64,000 nucleotides of DNA from Dastarcus helophoroides (Eukaryota > Arthropoda > Insecta > Coleoptera > Bothrideridae), in assembly GCA_028583605.1 (NCBI GenBank), contig CM053331.1, positions 7,198,508-7,262,507 on the forward strand, given 5' to 3'. The position numbers and the translations under genes were made by a program. This document shows positions 54,350 through 64,000 of this stretch, piece by piece; position 1 is the stretch's first letter, and the number at the start of each line of letters is the position of its first letter. The notes under the pieces were generated by a model. It had not been told where the DNA came from and made no database searches. It worked only from the letters and a program-made list of their open reading frames with translations.

Positions 54350-55057
54350 GCGCCAGTTGCCTTGGTTATTTGGACAGTCCGCATTCCAGTGAAATTCTGG
54401 ACAAAAACAACATCTCGGAAGCGGCTGTTGGTTTTCTTATCATTCTTTTACTCTCGGATTTCTTCTCGGTTGGTTGTAAATTCTTCTTTATGGAAGTTTC
54501 AGCTTAAAAGTCTGCCTCAAATGCTGAAGCAGTTTCGATTAGTTTTAGATTGTCTCGAATGTATGTGCCCTTATGAATTCTTTTAAGCGAGGATGTACTT
54601 GTTGAAAGAGTATCTTCGCTAATGCTCCATCGGAAATTTCCGGGGCCACCCTTGCTGCTAATCGCTGTTTGTGTATAAGAAATTCCTCGACTGGCTGTTC
54701 TAATTCGTGGGTCTTGCCGTAGAGCTCTGCAAGTATTTCTTGCAGCACTTGGTCTGACGCGTACTCTCGTTTTAATTTTGTACAGAAAAATTGATAATTT
54801 AAAAACAGGTGGTTATTCTTCTCGGCCCACATTGCTGCTTTACCTTTCAACAGTCCTATGCATAAGGATAGACGGTCTTCCTCGGAGGTTCCTTTGGTGT
54901 TCTCTTCTAATGTATTCAACAACTTTATCGGATCGTCGTAGATTAGCCCCTCAAAAGATGGTAGTTTCACTGAAGAGGACGTCTTCATTGCATTTATTGA
55001 CTCCTCGACGATGTGAATCGCCCTTTCGTTGGAGAGCCGCGTGGACTGTTGCAGCAT
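54350..55057 (-). pseudogene. Gypsy gag with zinc knuckle
   Basis: Minus strand. The frame 55057-54545 reads KLPSFEGLIYDDPIKLLNTL, EDRLSLCIGLLKGKAAMWAE, and FCTKLKREYASDQVLQEILA, typical of a Gypsy capsid (retrotransposon gag domain with the L-G-A--W block). Near 54385-54425 the frame contains CCFCPEFHWNADCP, a CCHC zinc knuckle with CX2CX3HX4C spacing. A frame break lies between capsid and knuckle. Confidence 0.85.
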
Positions 55058-55562
55058 TCCCGCAAGCTCCGTTAAAAATAACTTAGTCCATTGTTAGTCC
55101 ATATTTCTTTGAGATGGATCACTGTCACTTGTTAAAGAACTTGTGGGGTTAGTTGGGCGCCTTTCTGGTTCGGTATCTTCTGTTTTTCCACCTCTCGTAG
55201 CTGGCATCTCAGGGTTTCTGCTCGGGTTCGCTTGCATTCACTATACAACTTGTACTCCACGTTGGGCGCCAAACTGATACCGGACCGCGTCAAAAAAATC
55301 GAAATGGGTTTTTAGTCTGAAAGTCTATAGCACTGCTGTTTCACTGTCGGTTCAAAAATCACTAGGCAAAACTGTCGGGAAAGGCTAGACCTATTGGGTC
55401 TGACACTGAACTGCCTCTTGTTTGTCCACCGAGGCCTTTTATCGGAAAGCTATAGTCATTAAGATTCAATTTACCACCCTAACGAATTCTATTCTTAGAA
55501 GGAATGCAATTATCGTACTTTGTCCATCTCAATTGCAGTTCCATTAAAATGAAACGCAATTA

Positions 55563-56110
55563 TGCACGGTTCTCACGAGGCGATTTTTATCGGTCAACTA
55601 AAAATCGCTTCCGAATAGAACAATAATCGCTTCATGAGAACACTGTTTCAATAAAAGTTGATCAACTTTTGTTGGCCGATAAAAATTTGCCCGGCTGTCA
55701 ACTTTTGCTTTCAAGTCGGCTTAATTTTTGAGCGAGTTGAATCTTGTTGAACGTGAGAACGAGCCAGACCGACTCGAAAGCGATTAATCTTTGTTTGTAT
55801 TTTTTTTTTTGTGTGTTATAGGTACCTGGTGCATGAGCAAAATGGCTTCGTCTAAAAAGGGGTTTAAATGGAGTGATGCTTTAACCTTCAAGTTTGTAGA
55901 TCTTCATCAGCAGCACGAATGCCTCTGTTTCCAAACCCTTGTTATTTACAAGAACAAAGATGCCAGAGATACTGCGATTTAAGCAATAATTGTCGATATG
56001 GAGTGCGAAGGGTTAAGTATTGACGATATAAAAAACAAAATAAAAACTGTACGATCTATGTAACAAAAAGGAGCTCAACTTGGTTTTAAAGTCTATGAAA
56101 AGCGCTGATG
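55563..56110 (+). mobile_element. PIF/Harbinger-like fragment with MADF ORF
   Basis: This segment interrupts the Gypsy LTR after caatta. Its left end tgcacggttctcacgagg carries GTTCTCACG, echoed inverted at ttcatgagaacactg and aacgtgagaacgagcc, as expected of subterminal repeats. It encodes a MADF-type DNA-binding protein but no transposase. The right end appears truncated. Assignment to PIF/Harbinger rests on the usual partnership of MADF/Myb-like proteins with that superfamily and is tentative. Confidence 0.5.
55840..56105 (+). pseudogene. MADF-domain protein, broken
   Basis: From ATGGCTTCG near 55842 the frame reads KGFKWSDALTFKFVDLHQQH, then YKNKDARDTAI, a TAA at about 55980, and AIIVDMECEGLSIDDIKNKI followed by KTVRS. 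This matches the MADF layout: opening W-D---LI-L---, central D-AW--IA, and closing V--KIK-LR. The Leu-Trp position after HECL is lost. It probably bound DNA as an accessory transposition factor or belongs to a host-like MADF gene fragment. Confidence 0.65.
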
Positions 56111-56340
56111 CTAAACATCTGCTAAACATCCGGGTTGTAGCGGACCCAGGACCAAAAGGTTTCGGCAATTATCCTAGGTTCGACATTACTCACCCTTTGT
56201 CCATCCTAATTGCGTTTTCATGATAAGGAAAAGCACTTAAGATGACAAACATCCTGATATTCAGCGGGTGTAATTATCTTATCACTTTGGTGAATACTTG
56301 AATTTCTGCCTAGCGATTTTTTTTCTACCGATAAGTGTTT

Positions 56341-56430
56341 TGTTTTTTATTTTTTTTGGTTTCAGGGGACAACATTTGTATTTCAATTTTTGAAGATAAC
56401 CAAGGACCAGTCCGTTTCAGCAAAAAAAAA
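56341..56430 (+). mobile_element. hammerhead family 1 tail fragment
   Basis: The fragment contains ttggtttcaggggacaacat, caatttttgaagataacc and aaggaccagtccgttt, followed by an A-run. The ribozyme and arms are missing, as in a strongly 5'-truncated retroposed copy. Confidence 0.75.
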
Positions 56431-57990
56431 TTATTAATGTTTTTCGTCGAATTTTGTTTTTTTTAGAAAGTGCCAAATTCAATTTTCTTAAAATTATTAC
56501 TTTAAATCCTTAATTTTGACTCAGGAATTTTGATTTTATTTTGAAATTTCGATTCTAATCCCGAAATTTTGATTTTACTTTGAAATTTTCAATTGAAACA
56601 GTTATAAATTTTTCGTTTGTTTTTAAATAACGACTTTTCTTTCATAATTCTTGTTTTCACTTTTGTAACAAAATTCGATTTTAAACTCAAAAGTTCAGGA
56701 CAATTTGTGTTGGAATATAAACTTTCGACTTTTCTTTTTAAAAATTCAAATTCAATTTTAACTTTTTTCCTAGTTGTTTGTTTAAAAACTTAAAATTTCT
56801 TCCTTTGTTGGAACCTCTGGTTTTATATGATTTTTGGAATTTCGACTTTTCAACATTTTTTTTTATAAATTTTGAGTTATTTCAAAATTTCGACGTTTTT
56901 CTCAAAATTCAAAGTTTGCACTTTCAATATTGTTTTGTTTTCGAGTAGTTTTTCTTATACATTTTAAATTTCTTTTGTAATATTCCCGACTACGGCCCTA
57001 TATTTTCTTGGTAATTATCGTTTTGACCTTTAAGTCTCTTTTTTTAGAATATTTTGCCTTTTTAATGCCTCTTTTTAGCTATTCGTTTTTGTCTAATTTA
57101 ACGTTTTGTGCACCTATTTCCCTCATTTGATTGTGCCTAAAATCCGGTCTCTAGTTATTAGTTTTTTTGACAGCTTAAAACACAAATGTTACTGAAATTT
57201 ACGGCAAGTTGTATAGTGTTTATGGTAAAGACGTTATGTCAAGATCAGTGGGGTTTCTGATTGGCGCTAGTCATTTACGCTTAAAAAATATTTTATTTAT
57301 TACAAAAAATAATGTGCTTCATTTTGAGATGGCCCTCGTATATTTATCGGTGTTAAAAACCTTGCTTCACATTGATAGCCCCATAAAAAATTTTATTGAT
57401 TTTTCTTCTAATTTTTATCAATATGAGCAAACAAAAAGGAGACAATTCTGCCAACCGTCATTTTATTTTCGTAATTCGGTTCTTAACAAGAACCACTATT
57501 TGAAAAACGCATTTATGGACCTTCGTTTTTTATAAAAAAATACCTACCTATTTTTGCTACTACAATTGTATCAACACAGCAATAGCGGCAACAGACTGCG
57601 TCCTCCTGAGTTGACGAAACGACTCGAGCAGAGATCATTCGTCTTCTGCATATGGTCACCCTGAAAAATCTCCTGAACGAAAACTAATTTATGTAAATAT
57701 ATCCATTTTATTTACATATGTTATTTTACTTAATATAATACCAAAGAAATTTATCCGACCACTCTGGAAGCCAATTCAATTTAATATAATACATTTTTCG
57801 GTTCGAGTTGTAATGAAAAATTAATTTAATAAAAGTTTGATCAATCGATGATTATAACGGTAAATATAAACGTTTCAAAATTTAATCTAACAAGTTTCAA
57901 ATCGATAATAATAACAACCTATCGGAAAATGTCTCGATATATGAGTTTAAACCGTCACGAAAATATATCAAAAAGAAATTGAATTAACCG
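56431..57990. other. reverse-polarity array, then GALK2 3' flank
   Basis: The AT-rich array lies up to about 57000. The remainder is non-repetitive. A 108-codon plus-strand open frame (57209-57535) has no recognised domain. A plus-strand TTTATT at 57707-57712 would be an AATAAA signal 285 bp after the GALK2 stop on the minus strand. Confidence 0.45.
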
Positions 57991-57995
57991 ATCCC

Positions 57996-58224
57996 TCATT
58001 CGGCGGCGTTCTCCAAGTAAATACAAGCTCCTGCATTGGGAGCGGTGGCAAACACAATCGACTCGAAGTGGTCGACGATTCCCAGCTCCTTATAAAACGT
58101 GTCTTTCAACGCGTTGATGTATTTATCCACGTTTTCAGGATGAACGAGAGCCACGGTGCAACCTCCCCAACCGGCACCGGTCAGACGACAACCCAACGCC
58201 AACCCCTTGGATATCTCCACGATT
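57996..58224 (-). CDS. GALK2-type sugar kinase, last exon
   Basis: The minus-strand reading IVEISKGLALGCRLTGAGWG, then GCTVALVHPENVDKYINAL and ATAPNAGACIYLENAAE before a TGA, matches the C-terminal end of GHMP-family galactokinase/N-acetylgalactosamine kinases. LTGAGWGGC is GHMP motif 3, close to the active site; the Trp form fits GALK2 (GalNAc kinase) better than GALK1. The enzyme phosphorylates the sugar C1 hydroxyl with ATP in the cytosol. The exon starts after a splice acceptor (poly-pyrimidine tract then TAG at 58227-58225). Its first A completes an Arg codon split across the intron, in agreement with the preceding exon's AG end. No break is seen. Confidence 0.92.
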
Positions 58225-59141
58225 CTAAAAGCAAAAAAAAATTAGAAGTAGAGAAGCTAGAAAGCCGGATGATCAATTTTACTCTCAGACGGACAAAAAA
58301 GAATTTATCTTGGTTTCATCGTAGCTTGATGGTTTCGAGTTGAGTTTAAGAGACTGGGTAATGAGGTATAAATCTCGTAAGCAGAAAAGAATATCGTTTT
58401 TACGTTTAAGCAATTTTTTTTTAAAGAAATTTAATGTTCATAGTTCAGAAAGTATTTTAACAAGAAATATAATGAAACGAATGACGGCCAGCAGGTAGCG
58501 TAGTATAATTTCTTATTTTTATTGATTTTATCAATATTCATGGAGAAGTCCTACACAGGATGATTCATGTAGATCGTACGTTAGAAAATTTTTCACTTTC
58601 CAAAATCGTACTATGTAAAAATTGGTTGTCAGTCACAACTGACTGCTGCAAGTATAAATGAGATATTTTCAAAATAGTGATACTTCCAGAAGTACCAGAA
58701 ATGGACGCCACCTTTGTTCTTTAAGAGAACATCCAATTTTGATTGTATACTTGGAGTCATCTTGAGTCTAAATCATTTCTTTTTCAGCAGTTATCGACCA
58801 CAGCTTTTGACATGTACCTCATAGTATTTGCAAGAAAAATAGAATTGTAGTAGCCCATTTAAAAGCGCATAAATCCTCTACTACACACACGCACACGAAT
58901 TTTCTATATCTTCCAAAATAATACTGCTTCTTAAAATGAAGCTATTAAACTTCAGGGCATTTTTAGTTCTACAATTCACTCATTGCCACTTCAGCGATTA
59001 AATTTTTCGGTTGCGCCCCCGACTTCGAAGAGGGTTGTAAATGGAGTTACCGCGTTAGAATAAAACAATAAGTTTGTTAACGAAGCGTTAACTCAAGTTA
59101 ATCTCGGGCAGAACAACGTAAAATTCTACGTGTAAACGCAC
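58225..59141 (-). other. GALK2 intron, 917 bp
   Basis: It is bounded by a GTGCGT donor (59141 down) and a TTTTAG acceptor (58225). The interior is ordinary unique sequence without array motif or transposon. Confidence 0.8.
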
Positions 59142-59283
59142 CTATCAAGTTGCGGATGGCTGCACTCGTATAAATCTCTGAGACTTTCGTGGCTTTCAGT
59201 CATAAGCTGTCCTAAAGCCTCCAATGTCCCATCCCCGGCTGCATTAGAACAAAGGTTGTGAAATTTCTCCACCCGCAGTGCCT
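59142..59283 (-). CDS. GALK2-type sugar kinase, penultimate exon
   Basis: The minus strand encodes ALRVEKFHNLCSNAAGDGTL, then EALGQLMTESHESLRDLYEC and SHPQLD, ending in AG of a split Arg codon. The LG-LM--SH-S--D-YECS-P-LD block is the conserved substrate-side region before motif 3 in GALK2-type kinases. The exon is 142 nt. It begins after a ttacag acceptor with AG (second and third bases of a codon) and ends at a GT donor. Earlier exons are not in the window; the upstream intron must extend beyond 64000. Confidence 0.9.
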
Positions 59284-60335
59284 CTGTAAAGATATTACGA
59301 GTTAATAAAGACATTAAAGCAAAACCGCAAATTTCGGTAAGTACATGAATTAGAGTTCAGCGAATTCGTGAATAGGCTGGTATTCCATTAGCGTGAGGTA
59401 GCTGGAAGATTTAATAAAGACAAGATTTGCTGAAAGGTTTTAATACGATTTGCTTCCAAAGTAAACGAAATATTTTATAGAATTTGGAGCATTATACAAT
59501 ATCACACAGAAAGGGTTCTAGGTATATCCAGATATATCTTCTCTCTTCCTTCTCTTCTTTAAAAAGGTTTAACTTTTCAAAATTTCAACTATCAAAATTT
59601 TCGGCGTTTTTCTAAATTTTGATCCGAAAATTTTGAAAAAATTAAAATTACCAAAAAAGTCTAAAATTCCAAAATAACTTCGAAATTTTCGACTTTTCTG
59701 GTAATTTTAATTTTTTTCAAAATATTGATATTATTTCAAAATATGCATATATTTTGTTTTTCACAAAATTCGGCTTTTTGTCAAAATTTGGACTCTTCTT
59801 TTTAAGACTTTTGACTTTTAAATATTTTCGACTTTCAAATTTTTTATTTTTTTCAAAATTCCCACCTTTTTGAAGTTTACAATTTTTCTAAAATTTGTAT
59901 TTTTTGAAAGATATGTATTTGCTTTTGACAACTTCGACTTTTCAAAGTTTCAATTTCTTTCGAAAATTTAAATTTTTGTTGTTAAAAATTTCGACATTTT
60001 TGCAGTATTTCCATTTTTTGAAAAATTTTCCTTTTTTTTAATTTCTACTTTGGTCTATGTTTCGATCAAGGATCAGGGTTACCTTTTTTTCTAAAATGTA
60101 GCCCTTTTAAATTCTTGACATTTTTTGAAAACTTCGCACTAAAAATTCGTACTAATTTAATTTTATATTTTTTCAAAATTTCGACCTTTATCAAGTTTAC
60201 AATTTTTTAAAAATTTGTATTTTTTTGCAAATATAGATTTTCTTTTTACAATTTCAACTGTCCACGGTTTACATTTTTCTCGAAAATTTAGATTTTTTAA
60301 AAGATTTTCTTTTTTTTAAATTTTTTAAGTTTAAA
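59284..60335 (-). repeat. GALK2 intron start, reverse-polarity AT array
   Basis: Unique intron sequence lies to about 59560, then the TTTTTC-AAAATTT-CGAC array to about 60335. No exon found. Confidence 0.7.
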
Positions 60336-61480
60336 AAGAAGACATTTTCAGAAATAGAAGTCAAAAAATGTTTAAAAGTTCGACACTTGCACTTCGAAAA
60401 TTCTTAATTTTCAAATAAATGTTTCAATTTAAAAAAAAGACGAAATTTTTAAAAATTCATCAATTTCGAAAAAAATTCAATTTTTGAAAATAGTTCAGCT
60501 TTCAAAAAATCTACATTTTTAAAAAAGTAAGAATTTTTAAAGGATGGAAGTTTTTAGAAAGTGTTGAAAGTTTCAAAGAAAGTCAATATTTTAAAAAGGA
60601 TATATTTAAAAAAATCTTTATGGAAAGTTGGTTGAAACATAAAAAAGTTGAATTTCTCAAAAGAAAATTAAAAATTTTCAATCGGTGAAAATACCGGAAA
60701 AAATCGGGATTCTCAAAAAAATCTAAACTGATGAGTTGAAATGTTCAAAAATAAAAATAGGAATTTTTCAGAAATGTTGGAATTTTAAAAAGTTAAATTT
60801 TAGAAAAAGTGGATGCTTTGAAATTTTTTAAAATCGTCGTAACCTTTAAGAAATTAAAATTTCGAAAATTTTTTTAAAATTTATTAAAATCAAAATCTTC
60901 ATAAGCGTAATTTTGAAAAAAATGTCGATATTTTAAAAAGAAGACATTTTTAGAAAATTTCGTAGGCAAATAATTTTTATAAAAGTCAACATTAAAAAAA
61001 CTATAGCACTTTCAAAAATCAAAAATTTACAAAAGTCAAAATTTGGAAAATAATAATTAAAATTTAAGAAAATAATCGAAATTTTTAAGAATCAAAATTT
61101 TTAAAAATTACAAATTTGAAGAAATTTCAAATTTTCAAAATACGTAAAATGTTAAAAAAAGTTGATAACTTATTTTTTTGAAAAAATTAGAAATTACATT
61201 CAAAAATTAATTTTTTTCAAAATTTCGTTTTAAAATTCAGTTAATTGACCTGATTCACCTGATACCGTTGCATTTATTTTCCTGTCTGAAAAATTTCGTG
61301 TTCTAATTTTAAACTCGAAAATTTAAGAATATTTTTCTTATCTATTTCTAGATTTAATTTCCAAAAACTTCGACATTTTTCTAAAGGTTTTCAGTTGTAA
61401 CTTAAAACTTATTTATACGTACTTTTCAGTTTTCAAAAAATAAATGTTCAAATTTTCGAAACAAAGTATAATTTTTTTAC
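60336..61480 (+). repeat. AT-rich array, forward polarity
   Basis: Polarity flips near 60335. Motif array without a clear long period until the higher-order block; a short unique patch sits at 61240-61300. Confidence 0.7.
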
Positions 61481-64000
61481 AGAGTAAATATAAAAGAAGT
61501 TTTTAAAGTCGGTTGGAACAATGTCGACATTTTGAAAAGAGTAAAAATTTTGCAACTTAAATCTTCAGATTCTCCAAAAAAATTCGAAATTTTCAGAAGG
61601 CAAATTCTTCAAAAAATTCGAATTTAAAAAAATTGGCGAAAGTTAAAATGTTGTAAAAAATGTAAAGTTTTCAAAAAAAGTACAAATTTTCAAAAACAAA
61701 GTAGAATTAAAAAAAGAGTAAAAAAGGTTAAAATTTTTAAAAATTATCGAAATTTAAAAAATAAATTCAAAATTTTTAAAAACAAAGTATAATTTTTAAA
61801 AACAAAGTTAAACGGTTGAAATTTTCGGAGTCGATTCAAAAAATGTTGATTTTTTGAAGAGTGAAAAATTTGCGACTTAAAACGTTAGATTATTCAAAAA
61901 AATTCGAAATTTTCAGACCAAGGGAAATTTTTCAAAAATTCGAATTTACAAAAATTCAAGGAAGTTAAAATTTTGAAAAAAGAACAAAATTAATAAAAAA
62001 AGTTGAGTTGTTGAAAACTGTCAAAATTATCGAAAAGAATCCAAATTTTTAAAAATAAAGTAGAATTTACGAAAACGTAAAATAAGTTGAAATTTTGGGA
62101 GTCGGTTGGCAAATATTTTGAATAAAGTAAAAAATTTGGAAACAATGTCAGATTCTTCAAAAAAATTCGAAATTTTTAGAAGGCAAATTTTTGAAAAAGT
62201 CGATATTAGAAAACTTCAGGAAGTCACAATTTTGAAAAAAAGGTCAACATATTCAAAAACAGTTGAAATTATGAAATAATGTAGAAGTTTTCAAAAAAAG
62301 TCTAAATTTTCAAAAACAAAGTAGAATTAAAAAATAAGAGTAAAAACAGTTCAAATTTTGAAAAAATATCGAAGTTTTCAAGAAAAAGTCCAAATTTTCA
62401 AAAACAAAATAGAAATTTTTAAAACACGAATAAAAAAATTTTAAATTTCGGAAGTCGGTAAGAAAAATGTTGATATTTTGAAAAAAGTGAAAAATTTGTA
62501 ACTTAAAACATCAGATTATTAAAAAAAGCCCAATTTACAAAAAATCGAGAGTCAAAATTATGAAGAAAAGGCCAAAATGTTTAAAATTGTTAAAATTAAA
62601 AAAAAAGTTGACATTTTAAGAAAAACCCAAATTTTTAAAAACAAAATAGAATTAAAATAACAAAGTAAAAAAAGTTCAAATTTTGGAAAGATAGCAAAGG
62701 TTTTAAAAAAAGGTCTAAATTTTTAAGAACACAGTAGAAGTTTTTTAAAAAAGAGTAAAAAAGGTCGGAATTTTGGGAGTCGGTTGGAAAAATATTGATA
62801 TCGTGAAAAAAGGGGAAAAATTTCAATCAACGTCAGATTCTACAAAAAAATTCGAAATTTTTAGGAGGAAAATTTTTGAAAAAGTAGATATTAGAAATCT
62901 TCAGGAAGTTACAATGTTGAAAAAAGGTCAACATATTCAAAAACAGTTAAAATTTTGAAAAAATGTCGAAGTTTTCAAAAAAAGAATGTCAACATTTTCA
63001 AAAACAAAGTAGAATTTACGAAAAGGTAAAAAAAGTTGAACGTTTGGGAGTCGGTTGGCAAATATTTTGAAAAAAGTGAAAAATTTGCAAACAATGTCAG
63101 ATTCTTCAAAAAAATTCGAAATTTTTAGAAGGCAAATTTTTGAAAAAGTCGATATTAGAAAATTTGAGGAAGGCAAACTTTTCAAAAAAGGTCAACATTT
63201 CAAAAACAGTTGAAATTTTGAAAAAATGTCGAAGTTTTCAAAAAAAGTCCAAATTTTTAAAAACAAAGTAAAATTAAAAAATAAGAGTAAAAAAAGTTCA
63301 AATTTTGAAAAATATCGAAGTTTTCAAAAAAAAGTCCAAATGTTCAATAACAAAGTAGAAATTTTTAAAAAAAGAATTAAAAAATTGAAATTTCGGGAGT
63401 CGGTAGGAAAAATGTTGTAATTTGAAAAAAGTAAAAAATTTATAACTTAAAACGTCAGATTATTCAAAAAAATTGAAATCTTTAGGAGAAGTTAAATTAT
63501 TCAAAAAGTCCAATTTACAAAAATTCGAGAGTCAAAATTATGAAAAAACGCCAAAATTTTTACAATTGTTGAAATTTTGAAAAAAAAATGTCGACATTTT
63601 AAAAAAAGCCCAAATTTTCAATAGAATTAAAAAAAAAGTAGAAAAAGTTCAGATTTTGAAAAAATATCGAACCTTCCAAAAAAAGGTCCAAATTTCTAAA
63701 ACAAAGTAAAAATTTTTAAAAAACCGTAAAAAGAGTCGAAATTTTGGGAGTCGGTTGGAAAAAAGTTGATATCGTGAAAGAAGTGAAAAATTTGCAACTT
63801 AAAACGTCCGATTTTCCAAAAAAAATTCGAAATTTTCAAAGGTTAAATTTTTCTAAGAAATCTAATTTAAAAAACTTCGGGAAATTCAAAATTTTGAAAA
63901 AAGGTCAAATTTTCAAAAAAAGTTGAAAATTTGAAAAACAAAGCAGAATTAAAACTAAAAGATTAAAAAGGTTGAAATTTAAAAAAAAATTCGAAGTTTT
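61480..64000 (+). repeat. higher-order tandem repeat, ~950-bp unit of three subunits
   Basis: Markers of the form gtcggttgg or gtcggtagg start near 61508, 61829, 62101, 62453, 62779, 63050, 63399 and 63750. Subunits of 270-350 bp fall into three types that recur in order: A (ggcaaatattttg...aacaatgtcagatt) at 62101 and 63050, B (gtcggta-gaaaaatgttg) at 62453 and 63399, C (gttgatatcgtga type) at 62779 and 63750. Equal types lie 949, 946 and 971 bp apart. The array runs off the right edge and lies in a presumed GALK2 intron. Confidence 0.85.

Larger units (their letters stand above)
50222..56338 (-). mobile_element. Ty3/Gypsy LTR retrotransposon, degraded
   Basis: Two related LTRs flank a minus-strand gag-pol interior in the order gag, protease, reverse transcriptase, RNase H, integrase. 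Next to the right (5') LTR is a primer binding site, TGGCGCCCAAC on minus (55261-55271), three bases from the LTR. Next to the left (3') LTR is a purine-rich tract on minus (agagcgggaggaat, about 50795-50815). All frames carry breaks, so it is not active. The right LTR is interrupted by another element and clipped at its outer end. Confidence 0.95.
55275..56338 (-). repeat. Gypsy 5' LTR, interrupted and clipped
   Basis: It starts TGATACCGG at 55275 and matches the left LTR up to 55562 and again from about 56111 to 56338. A foreign segment fills 55563-56110. The outer end stops a few bases short of the CA end of the left LTR, where a hammerhead family 1 tail fragment begins, so no target duplication can be read. 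Confidence 0.85.

Noticed and set aside
57209..57535. 108-codon plus-strand frame downstream of GALK2
   Set aside because: No family, AT-rich codon use and opposite strand in the 3' flank of the host gene.

Overview
The window is eukaryotic, AT-rich nuclear DNA from an animal, most likely an arthropod and plausibly an insect. Evidence: the last two exons of a spliced host gene (an N-acetylgalactosamine kinase, GALK2-type, minus strand, 57996-59283), together with mariner, pogo/Tigger, hAT and MADF-bearing (PIF/Harbinger-like) DNA transposons, RTE-type and Jockey/CR1-type LINEs, a Penelope-like element with a GIY-YIG endonuclease, and a Ty3/Gypsy retrotransposon with solo LTRs. The species cannot be fixed from this sequence. 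Nearly everything outside GALK2 is repeat.

Layout. 1-2340: degenerate AT-rich array. 2405-3050: dead mariner. 4035-11565: an RTE-type LINE on the minus strand, cut into five pieces by four later insertions: a hammerhead-bearing palindromic element (4338-4600), a complete but dead pogo/Tigger transposon (4937-7744), a Jockey/CR1 LINE fragment (about 7866-9270) and a Penelope-like element (about 10318-11055). 11806-12055: a CT/ATCTCT microsatellite. 12047-13092: LINE and hammerhead-element fragments. 13093-26850: AT-rich arrays interrupted by hammerhead elements, a solo LTR and a CpG-rich island (19325-19720). 29050-36155: a second nest, a Jockey-type LINE split by a 4.3-kb hAT-like element, which itself holds a 771-bp hammerhead element. 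36157-46550: tRNA-like SINE, second solo LTR, another hammerhead element, a 2.4-kb hAT-like element with no transposase, and a ~280-bp satellite. 50222-56338: a broken Gypsy element on the minus strand. 57996-59283: GALK2 3' end. 59560-64000: AT-rich array ending in a ~950-bp higher-order repeat.

Most interesting content. Fifteen sites fit, or are decayed versions of, the hammerhead self-cleaving ribozyme fold (CUGANGA core, stem II, GAA, short self-complementary stem III, cleavage triplet, stem I). They belong to four sequence-unrelated families. One is the Penelope-like element itself; the other three are short non-coding interspersed elements with no protein. Several copies have exact 12-16 bp target-site duplications, and in three families the ribozyme is present in inverted arrangement. 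One family has canonical cores and an extended rod-like stem I. Penelope-encoded hammerheads and animal retrozymes are known in general; the density, the inverted-pair architecture and a copy joined exactly at the predicted cleavage position are what deserve a second look.

The other large-scale feature is the low-complexity sea. A degenerate ~17-20 bp motif (AAATTTT core flanked by GTC on one side and GAAAAA on the other) covers a large part of the window in long blocks of one polarity that flip strand. It is organised into local tandem repeats with periods near 280, 530-570 and 950 bp.
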